Below are positions 1 through 5,212 of a stretch of 5,212 bases of DNA, piece after piece. The first letter of the stretch is position 1. Each line of letters begins with the position of its first letter. This stretch comes from Silvimonas sp. JCM 19000 (GTDB lineage: Bacteria > Pseudomonadota > Gammaproteobacteria > Burkholderiales > Chitinibacteraceae), in assembly GCA_001313065.1 (NCBI GenBank), contig BBFD01000290.1, positions 1-5,212 on the forward strand, in the 5' to 3' direction. The position numbers and the translations under genes are program-made. The notes under the pieces were generated by a model. It saw only the letters and a list, made by a program, of their open reading frames with translations, was not told where the DNA came from and searched no databases.

Positions 1-667
1 CAAACGCTGGCTGGCGCAGGCCAGCGCCATCGGCAGCCGCTTTCTGGCCCCGCGCGCCGATGCCGCGCAGCAAGAACCGGCCGACGTCATCCTCGACGAT
101 ATCGTCACGCTGTTGCAGCGTAACCGCGCCTTGTTTAACCGCGAAGCCATCACTGCCGCCGCGCAGGCCTTGCGCGATGCGCGCCAGGTGCTGGCCTTTG
201 GCATGGGCGGCAGTTCATCCATCATGGCCGACGAAGCGCGTAATCGCCTGATGCGTCTGGGCGTGCCCATTACCAGTTATCAAGACGCCGTACTGCAACG
301 CATGGTGGCCGCCACGCTGGATAAGCGCTGCGTGGTGCTGGCGTTTTCGGTGAGCGGGCAGGGCCGCGAGTTATTACACAGCGTGGGCATCGCCCAGGAA
401 TATGGCGCGCGCCTGATTGCCATCACCGCGCTGGGGTCACCACTGGCGCAACGTGCTGATTGGCATATCCCGATCCAGGCGCTGGAAACCGATTTTGTCT
501 TCAAGCCGTCCAGCTCGCGCTATGCGATGTTGTTGGCGCTGGATGTGCTGGCCACCGCGCTGGCGCAGTTGCAACCCGAGCACAGCCAGGAACTGCTGCG
601 CCGGATCAAATTTGTACTCGATGCCGAACGCGGTGGCGCCGATGCGCGCCATCCGCTGGGCGATTAG
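1..667 (+). CDS. MurR/RpiR-family transcriptional regulator with SIS domain, 5' end missing
   Basis: The reading frame is open from base 2 to the TAG at 665-667, about 221 residues, with its N-terminus outside the window. RpiR-type regulators have an N-terminal helix-turn-helix of about 80 residues and a C-terminal SIS domain that usually binds a phosphosugar or related ligand. Only the tail of the first domain (beginning KRWLAQ) is present. The SIS core is clear: VLAFGMGGSSSIMADEARNR near bases 188-244, then the second loop FSVSGQGRELL with AQEYGARLIAIT and SPLAQRAD near 345-460. The serine-rich GGSSS and SVSG loops are the expected ligand-binding turns. The stop lies 12 bases before the D-aminoacylase start, so the regulator is probably co-transcribed with that gene and controls it in response to a substrate or product. 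The ligand cannot be read from the sequence. No frameshift is seen here, unlike in most of its neighbours. Confidence 0.88.
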   Translation, partial: KRWLAQASAIGSRFLAPRADAAQQEPADVILDDIVTLLQRNRALFNREAITAAAQALRDARQVLAFGMGGSSSIMADEARNRLMRLGVPITSYQDAVLQRMVAATLDKRCVVLAFSVSGQGRELLHSVGIAQEYGARLIAITALGSPLAQRADWHIPIQALETDFVFKPSSSRYAMLLALDVLATALAQLQPEHSQELLRRIKFVLDAERGGADARHPLGD

Positions 668-679
668 GAAGACCGCAAC

Positions 680-2139
680 ATGACCGCCACCTGCGACACG
701 CTGATCCGTAACGCCACGCTGATCGATGGCAGCGGCAGCGCGCCTTATCAAGCCAATGTGGCGCTGCACCAGGGCCGCATCGTCGCCATCGGCGAGCTGG
801 AACACTGGCGCGCGCCACACAATATCGACGCCAGCGGCTGGTGCTTAGCCCCGGTTTTATTGATGTGCACACGCACGACGACACCAACGTGATCCGCATG
901 CCGCAAATGTGGCCCAAGTTGTCGCAAGGCGTGACCACGGTGGTGGTGGGCAATTGCGGCATCAGCGCCAGCCCGGTGACGCTGGCCGGTGATCCGCCTG
1001 ATCCGATGAACTTGCTGGGCACGGCTGACGCCTTCAGTTATCCGACCTTTGCCGCCTATGTGGATGCGGTCAACGCCGCGCAGCCGGCCGTCAATGTGGC
1101 GGCGCTGGTGGGGCACACCGCGCTGCGGCAAAACCAGATGCACGACCGGCTGGACCGCGCTGCCACGCCTGCCGAGATCGAGGCCATGCGCGATCAGCTA
1201 CAAGAAGCGCTGGTGCATGGCGCTCTCGGTTTATCCACCGGCCTGGCCTACGCCAACGCCTATGCCGCGCCCACCAGCGAAGTGATGGCGCTGGCCGAAC
1301 CGCTGGCCGAAGCAGGCGCCATCTATACCACGCATTTGCGCAGCGAATTCGCCGAAATCCTCGACGCGATGGACGAAGCCTTTGCCACCGGCCTGCATGC
1401 GCGCGTGCCGGTGGTGATTTCGCATCTTAAATGCGCCGGCAAAGCCAATTGGGGCCGCACGCGTGAAGTGTTGGCGGCGCTGGATGCCGCGCGCACCACG
1501 CAGCATGTGGCTGTGATTGCTATCCGTATGCGGCCAGCTCGTCCACGCTGGACCTCAAACAAGTGACCAGCGATTTCGACATTCTGATTACCTGGTCTGA
1601 GCCGCAGCCGGAGCAAGGCGGCCGTCTGCTGGCCGAGATCGCCGCCGAGTGGAATGTGGATTTGCTGACGGCCGCGCAACGGCTGCAACCGGCCGGCGCG
1701 GTCTATCACGGCATGGACGAGGACGACGTCAAAAAAAACGTGCTGCGCCATCCGGCCACCACCATCGGCTCGGATGGTTTGCCGAATGATCCGCTGCCGC
1801 ATCCACGCTTGTGGGGCGCGTTTCCGCGCGTGCTGGGGCATTACGTGCGCGAAGAAAAAAAACTGTTCGATTTGCCCACCGCCATCCACAAGATGACCGG
1901 ACTGTCGGCGGCGCGCTTTGGCCTGACCGAGCGCGGGCTGATCCGCCAGGGCTACTGCCGATCTGGTGCTGTTCGACCCCGCCCGCGTGCGCGATACCGC
2001 CACCTTTACCCAACCGCAGCAAGCCGCCGATGGCATCCACGCGGTGTGGGTCAACGGCCAGCTGAGCGCGCAAGACAAACAACCGACGGCGGCCCGCGCT
2101 GGCCGCTTTATCCGCCGTGGCCGTGTGGGCACGGTATGA
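680..2139 (+). CDS. dan: D-aminoacylase (N-acyl-D-amino-acid deacylase), interrupted by three frameshifts
   Basis: This cytoplasmic zinc amidohydrolase cleaves N-acyl-D-amino acids to a carboxylate and a free D-amino acid. Reading runs from ATG 680 (AGGA at 667-670) through three shifts: one missing base near 838 (GGC[C]TGGTG), one missing near 1511 (GGC[C]TGTG), and a third at 1953-1957, either an extra T or two missing bases in GY-x-ADLVLFD. The rebuilt protein is about 486-487 residues, normal for the family. All metal and catalytic positions known from the Alcaligenes enzyme are present after correction: His64 and His66 (DVHTHDD), Cys93 (GNCGIS), His219 (THLRSE), His249 (VVISHLKCAGKANWG) and Asp366 (IGSDG). 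The end, VWVNGQLS...GRFIRRG, is typical. Intact chemistry around every shift suggests the indels are errors, not decay. Specificity for neutral versus acidic N-acyl-D-amino acids is uncertain. Read literally, the frame from 680 stops after about 70 residues. Confidence 0.9.
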
Positions 2140-2156
2140 ACCCCGAGGAAAACAAG

Positions 2157-2543
2157 ATGAGCGACATTATTCGTATCGGCACCAGCGGCACCGGCACCGG
2201 CGGCCAGCATCTGCCGTTTGCCCGCGCGGCGGGTGCGGATGGCTGGCTGTTTGTGTCCGGCCAGACCCCGATGGAAAACGGCGAAGTGATCGATGGCGGC
2301 ATCGTCGCGCAATCGCACAAGACCATCCAGAACCTGATCGCCATCCTGCATGAAGCGGGTTACGGCGTGGAGCATGTGGTGCGCTGCGGCGTGTGGCTGG
2401 ATGATCCGCGTGATTTTCAGTCGTTTAATAAAGTGTTCAAGGAATACTTTGGCGAGAACCCACCGGCGCGGGCTTGTGTGGTGTCGAGCATGGTGATCGA
2501 CTGCAAAGTCGAGGTCGATTGCGTGGCGTACAAGAAGCCATAG
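2157..2543 (+). CDS. Rid family (RidA/YjgF/UK114-like) 2-iminobutanoate/2-iminopropanoate deaminase-type protein
   Basis: The gene encodes 128 residues, the usual size for RidA. ATG 2157 is preceded by a strong GAGGAA site at 2145-2150 with 6 bases of spacing, so this is the real start even though the same frame is open far upstream. Family marks are the WLFVSGQTPM strand, the HKTIQNLIAILHEAGYG helix with VVRCGVWLDD, and PPARACV, whose arginine is residue 105, matching the catalytic Arg105 of E. coli RidA. The C-terminal strand KVEVDCVAY carries acidic residues at 119 and 121. RidA proteins are cytoplasmic trimers that hydrolyse enamine/imine intermediates made when PLP enzymes act on amino acids. 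Lying 17 bases after the D-aminoacylase stop, it probably detoxifies products of D-amino acid breakdown. Because the Rid family has several subgroups, I give no gene symbol. The gene shows no frameshift. Confidence 0.9.
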   Translation: MSDIIRIGTSGTGTGGQHLPFARAAGADGWLFVSGQTPMENGEVIDGGIVAQSHKTIQNLIAILHEAGYGVEHVVRCGVWLDDPRDFQSFNKVFKEYFGENPPARACVVSSMVIDCKVEVDCVAYKKP

Positions 2544-2598
2544 CCCATGGCTGCCGGATGGTCCCGCTGGTACCGGGTGGATCTGCGCCGCCGCATAC

Positions 2599-2616
2599 GG
2601 TGGGTCTGGACCCACC
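2599..2616. repeat. Short palindromic intergenic repeat, copy 1
   Basis: The 18 bases GGTGGGTCTGGACCCACC form a perfect inverted repeat: arms GGTGGGTC/GACCCACC around a TG centre. The element lies 56 bases after the Rid gene stop. It recurs almost exactly at 2733-2750, differing only in the centre. No T-run follows, so it is a poor intrinsic terminator. It may be a REP-like dispersed element or an mRNA 3'-end stabiliser for the upstream operon. Confidence 0.75.
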
Positions 2617-2732
2617 ACTCAAACCCCATGATTTGAACGCTGTTGTTTCAATTTGCCGCGCCTTGGGTAGATCAAGCCCGTCCCCCACAGGTGATGCTCA
2701 CAACCTTGCTGTCCCAACGGGCCGCTTTGGAT

Positions 2733-2750
2733 GGTGGGTCTCGACCCACC
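2733..2750. repeat. Short palindromic intergenic repeat, copy 2
   Basis: GGTGGGTCTCGACCCACC has the same 8-bp perfect arms as the copy at 2599-2616, with a TC centre. It begins 134 bases after the first copy and ends 12 bases before the proposed ferredoxin start codon, so in RNA it could fold next to or over the translation start. Both copies have GCCGC a few bases upstream (2590-2594 and 2721-2725). The two palindromes plus the unique sequence between them resemble a paired REP-type arrangement. Confidence 0.75.
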
Positions 2751-2762
2751 CTATGAGTCCGC

Positions 2763-3093
2763 ATGATCACATTGACGTTTGTATCTGATCGGCTGGATGC
2801 GCCGGTGGTGGCGACGGCCAGCGCCGGTATGCGCCTGATTGATGTGGTGCGGCCGTTAGCGATGTCGGGGCGTTTGCCTTTGGCTGGCGTTGCGGGCAGG
2901 GCACGTGTGCGCGTGCCGGGTGCGGATTGCGCATGCCGCGCAGCCTGCGCCGTTGGCCATGGGCAAGATGGAGCGCAATGTGCTGGCGCGCATTGTGCCG
3001 GATGCCGCAACCGGTGAGATCGACACGCCCGATACCGTGCGTTTGGCCTGTCACCTGACGTTAGCCCATGATTTAACAGTTTATTTCTCGTAA
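2763..3093 (+). CDS. Small [2Fe-2S] ferredoxin-like protein, interrupted by two frameshifts
   Basis: From ATG 2763 the frame gives a ferredoxin-like N-terminus (MITLTFVSD..., then ASAGMRLIDVVRPLAMSGRLPLA). One base is missing near 2885 (GCT[T]GG) and one near 2908 (TGT[G]GC), after which the frame runs to TAA 3091-3093. The rebuilt protein is 110 residues and contains the plant-type cluster motif CGQGTCGAC with Cys44, Cys49 and Cys52 (C-x4-C-x2-C) and the distant fourth ligand Cys97 in RLACHLTLAHD. This suggests an electron carrier in the cytoplasm; no partner oxidoreductase is in view. No strong Shine-Dalgarno lies before 2763, so the start is only probable. A palindrome sits 12 bases upstream. 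Both indels fall beside the cysteine loop, so read literally the protein would lose its cluster. Sequencing error is the simplest explanation; a true pseudogene is possible. Confidence 0.75.
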
Positions 3094-3190
3094 TTATAAA
3101 AAAGCTGCTTTATTAGTCTTTCACTCCTTAATAACGCAATGGCAAGATTTGGGCTGTTTAAATAAAACATGCTTATAAGGACCGCCCGCC
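3094..3190 (+). promoter_or_regulatory. AT-rich leader and probable promoter region of sbp
   Basis: This stretch is strikingly AT-rich in a GC-rich window. A -10-like TTAAAT at 3158-3163 (inside TTTAAAT 3157-3163) has no good -35 at the right distance, as expected of an activator-dependent promoter. In related bacteria sbp is activated by the LysR-type regulator CysB under sulfur limitation; I cannot point to a definite CysB site. The ribosome binding site is AAGGA at 3178-3182, 8 bases before ATG 3191. Confidence 0.4.
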
Positions 3191-4194
3191 ATGCGTTTGA
3201 AGCCCCTGCTCGCCTCGGTTGTAATTGCTCTGTCTGCCACTTCCACCTTGGCCGCCAGCTTTGAATTGCTCAACGTGTCGTATGACCCGACCCGTGAGCT
3301 CTATCAGGATTACAACAAAGCGTTTGCCAAGTACTACAAAGCCAAAACCGGTGACGACGTATCGATCCGCCAATCGCATGGTGGCTCGGGCGCGCAGTCG
3401 CGTTCGGTGCTGGATGGCCTGCAGGCGGACGTAGTTACGCTGGCGCTGGCGTATGACATCGATGTGCTGGCCGACAAAGGCAAGCTGCTGTCGCCCGATT
3501 GGCAAAAAAAAGCTGCCCGATAACGCCACCCCGTACACCTCTACCATCGTGTTCCTGGTGCGCAAGGGCAACCCTAAGAACATCAAGGACTGGACCGATC
3601 TGATCCGTCCGGACGTCAAAGTGATTACCGCCAACCCCAAGACCAGCGGCGGCGCGCGCTGGGCGTATCTGGCCGCGTATGGCTGGGCCAAGAAGACCTA
3701 CGGCAGCGACGACAAGGCCAAGGATTACATCCAGAAGGTGTACAAGAACGTGCCGGTACTCGACACCGCGCGCGCGGTTCCACCATTTCGTTTACCCAGC
3801 GTGGCCTCGGTGACGTGTTGCTGGCCTGGGAAAACGAAGCCGTGCTGTCGCAAAAAAAGAATTTGGCGTAGACAAGTTCGACATCGTCGCACCGACCATC
3901 TCGATCAAGGCCGAGCCGCCGGTGGCTGTGGTGGACAAAGTGGTCGACAAGAAGGGCACGCGCAAAGTGGCCGAAGAATATCTGAAGTTCCTGTACAGCA
4001 AGGAAGGCCAGGAAATCGCCGCGCGTAACTTCTATCGCCCGATCGACAAGGACGTTTACGCCAAGTACGCGCATCAGTTCCCGAAAGTGGCGCTGTTTGA
4101 TATCGATGATGTGTTTGGTGGCTGGACCAAAGCCCAGCAAACCCACTTCAGCGATGGCGGCGTGTTCGATCAAATTTATAACGCTGGTCGCTGA
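3191..4194 (+). CDS. sbp: Periplasmic sulfate-binding protein (Sbp), interrupted by three frameshifts
   Basis: This is the solute-binding component of a sulfate ABC importer. The start [21 protein letters not shown] is a Sec signal peptide, with likely cleavage at TLA-ASF after residue 21. The mature protein opens with [19 protein letters not shown], the Sbp signature. [20 protein letters not shown], the PROSITE-like NPKTSGGAR (residues 148-156, bases 3633-3659), the corrected DTGARGS, and [20 protein letters not shown] follow. Shifts: the A-tract 3504-3511 has 8 A where 7 keep DWQKKLPDN in frame; a G is missing near 3768 (ACCG[G]CGCG); the A-tract 3852-3858 has 7 A where 8 restore [12 protein letters not shown]. 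The rebuilt protein is 334 residues, normal for the family. Read literally it stops after 110 residues. Partner genes cysT, cysW and cysA are not adjacent downstream. [12 protein letters not shown] favours sulfate-type Sbp over thiosulfate-type CysP. Confidence 0.92.
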
Positions 4195-4217
4195 TCCCAG
4201 CCGTCCGTTCTGAATGC

Positions 4218-4240
4218 GCGTCGCCCCGCGTGGGCGACGC
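4218..4240 (+). other. Strong hairpin between sbp and the peroxiredoxin gene
   Basis: GCGTCGCCC and GGGCGACGC form a perfect 9-bp GC-rich stem around a 5-base CGCGT loop. It starts 23 bases after the sbp stop and ends 25 bases before the next ATG. No T-tract follows (CCGCAACG), so it is not a canonical intrinsic terminator. It could partly terminate or protect the sbp mRNA and so set the ratio of the two products, or form part of a boundary before a separate promoter. Confidence 0.6.
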
Positions 4241-4265
4241 CCGCAACGTTCCAGGAGCAAATACC

Positions 4266-4905
4266 ATGACTCTGCGTCTCGGCGACATCGCCCCCGATTT
4301 CTCGCAAGAATCGTCTGAAGGCCCCATCCATTTTCATGAATGGGCCGGCGATAGCTGGATTGTGCTGTTCTCGCATCCGGCTGATTTCACCCCGGTGTGC
4401 ACCACCGAGCTGGGCTACACGGCCAAGCTGAAAGACGAGTTTGCCAAGCGCAATGTCAAAGCCCTGGCCGTGAGCGTTGATCCGCTGGAATCGCATCACA
4501 AATGGATTGCCGACATTAACGAAACGCAAAACACGCGCGTTAATTTCCCCATCCTGGCTGACGCCGACAAAACCGTGGCCACGCTGTACGACATGATCCA
4601 CCCCAACTCGCTGGCCAATGCCACCGTGCGCACGGTGTTCGTGATCGACCCGACCAAAAAAAATCCGCCTGACGCTGACTTACCCGGCGTCCACCGGCCG
4701 CAATTTCAACGAGATTTTGCGTGTGATTGATTCGCTGCAACTGACCGACCACCACAAAGTGGCCACTCCCGCCAACTGGCAGGATGGTGACGACGTGGTC
4801 ATCGTGCCGTCGCTGCAGGACGAAGCCGAAATCGCGCAGCGCTTTCCCAAGGGCTACAACGCGGTGCGGCCGTATCTGCGTCTGACGCCGCAGCCCAACA
4901 AGTAA
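4266..4905 (+). CDS. lsfA: 1-Cys peroxiredoxin (Prx6/LsfA type), interrupted by one frameshift
   Basis: This is a thiol peroxidase that reduces hydrogen peroxide and organic hydroperoxides. ATG 4266 has AGGAG at 4253-4257, 8 bases upstream. The N-terminal thioredoxin-like fold carries SHPADFTPVCTTELG with peroxidatic Cys45, followed by VDPLESHHKWIADI and ATVRTVFVIDP with the conserved arginine. The A-tract 4656-4663 has 8 A where 7 keep DPTKKIRLTLTYPASTGRNF in frame. After this correction the C-terminal dimerisation domain (ILRVIDSLQLTD, VATPANWQDGDDVVIVPS, FPKGY...LRLTPQPNK) runs to TAA 4903-4905. The total of 212 residues fits the Prx6 subgroup. In Pseudomonas the LsfA member was first noted as a sulfate-starvation-induced protein, which fits its place directly after sbp. 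An intrinsic terminator follows. Read literally, the protein loses its C-terminal third. Confidence 0.92.
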
Positions 4906-4949
4906 TCTGTCCGTCGCGCCATCGCATTACGCAGCGCGCCGTTACCGCC

Positions 4950-4980
4950 AGCCAGGTCTGCGACGGCCTGGCTTTTTTTT
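4950..4980 (+). terminator. Rho-independent terminator after the peroxiredoxin gene
   Basis: AGCCAGGTC (4950-4958) pairs with GGCCTGGCT (4965-4973) to give a 9-bp stem with one G-U pair and a 6-base TGCGAC loop. An unbroken run of 8 T follows at 4973-4980. It begins 45 bases after the peroxiredoxin stop and separates that transcription unit from the gene starting at 5012. Confidence 0.9.
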
Positions 4981-5011
4981 GCGCGCTAAAAACACAGGAA
5001 GCCACGCCGAG

Positions 5012-5212
5012 ATGATCGATGTAAGCGGCGTAACGCCCGACAGCAATGTGCTGAAAGTGCCGTTACCGGACTTTATCCGCACCGATTGGCCCGATGCCGA
5101 ATTTGGCATCGACGCCACGCGCGGCATTACCGTACGCGCGCTGGGGCTGACACTGGCCAGCGTGTTTCAGCCCATCTTTAACGCGCAAGGCCAGGCCGTC
5201 GCGCAAGAAGCC
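5012..5212 (+). CDS. Probable EAL-domain protein (cyclic-di-GMP phosphodiesterase type), 3' end outside window
   Basis: ATG 5012 opens a frame that stays open to the window edge (67 residues). AGGAA at 4996-5000 and a GAG just before the ATG are possible ribosome binding elements. The first 50 residues show nothing I recognise. From residue 51 the sequence VFQPIFNAQGQAVAQEA matches the opening of an EAL domain, in which an FQPI strand is followed about 14 residues later by the Glu-Ala-Leu signature; here Glu66-Ala67 are the last residues visible. EAL enzymes hydrolyse cyclic-di-GMP and govern motility and biofilm switching, although many are inactive or carry extra GGDEF, PAS or membrane domains, none of which can be judged here. 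It follows a strong terminator, so it probably has its own promoter. The family call rests on one short motif. Confidence 0.55.
   Translation, partial: MIDVSGVTPDSNVLKVPLPDFIRTDWPDAEFGIDATRGITVRALGLTLASVFQPIFNAQGQAVAQEA

Noticed and set aside
1563..2543. A single open frame appearing to fuse the C-terminal part of the D-aminoacylase to the Rid protein
   Set aside because: The aminoacylase leaves this frame near 1955 and ends at its own TGA 2137-2139 in another frame. The Rid gene has its own strong ribosome binding site and ATG at 2157, so the fusion is an artefact of the frameshift.
2560..2590. A possible third, decayed copy of the GGTGGGTC palindrome (GGGTGGATCTG near 2575)
   Set aside because: Only one arm is loosely similar and no complementary arm follows, so chance is enough to explain it.
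1323..2618. A 431-codon open frame on the minus strand
   Set aside because: It lies opposite the conserved D-aminoacylase and Rid genes, is rich in Arg, Ala, His and Gly as expected of antisense GC-rich codons, and shows no recognisable domain.
2474..2788. A + strand open frame covering the end of the Rid gene and the intergenic repeats
   Set aside because: It is mostly a shadow of the Rid gene and then runs through the palindrome region. It has no ribosome binding site and no recognisable protein features.
3101..3111. AAAGC-T-GCTTT as a terminator after the ferredoxin gene
   Set aside because: The arms are short and AT-rich with a single-base centre, which cannot form a stable loop, and no T-run follows.
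4230..4265. A possible upstream GTG start for the peroxiredoxin at 4230
   Set aside because: It lies inside the 4218-4240 hairpin, would add residues before the conserved MTLRLGD start, and ATG 4266 has a good AGGAG at the right distance.
1..5212. CRISPR arrays, insertion sequences, tRNA or rRNA genes, defence or toxin-antitoxin modules
   Set aside because: I found no regularly spaced repeats, transposase motifs, terminal inverted repeats, tRNA-like folds or recognisable defence proteins. All substantial frames are accounted for by ordinary metabolic genes.

Overview
The window is a GC-rich stretch of bacterial chromosome with densely packed genes, all on the + strand. The proteins read like those of a Gram-negative proteobacterium, most likely a betaproteobacterium: a Sec-exported sulfate-binding protein, a 1-Cys peroxiredoxin of the LsfA type, and an RpiR/D-aminoacylase/RidA cluster. 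Lineage is an impression from protein character, not a measured placement.

Region 1 (1-2543) is an apparent operon for D-amino acid use. It holds the C-terminal part of a MurR/RpiR-family regulator with a SIS domain, a zinc-dependent D-aminoacylase, and a Rid-family (RidA-like) imine deaminase. The gaps are only 12 and 17 bases. The aminoacylase would release free D-amino acids from N-acyl-D-amino acids. The Rid protein would clear reactive enamine/imine products of later amino acid breakdown.

Region 2 (2544-3190) holds two near-identical perfect palindromes (8-bp arms around a 2-base centre) and a small plant-type [2Fe-2S] ferredoxin gene. An AT-rich stretch follows that probably carries the promoter of the next gene.

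Region 3 (3191-4980) is a sulfur/oxidative-stress pair: sbp (periplasmic sulfate-binding protein) and a 1-Cys peroxiredoxin (lsfA type). A strong hairpin without a T-tract lies between them, and a clear intrinsic terminator follows. Region 4 (5012-5212) is the start of a gene running off the window, probably an EAL-domain cyclic-di-GMP phosphodiesterase.

The dominant oddity is that four of the seven genes are broken by small indels, about nine in all. At each site the conserved protein continues immediately in another frame with its active-site residues intact. Most fit a one-base length error in a short run of one base (CC, GG, TT or an A7/A8 tract). This looks more like uncorrected sequencing or assembly error than real pseudogenes, although the A8 tracts could in principle be transcriptional slippage sites. 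I therefore annotate these genes as whole CDSs spanning the shifts. I see no CRISPR array, insertion sequence, tRNA or rRNA, and no gene set that looks like an undescribed system.
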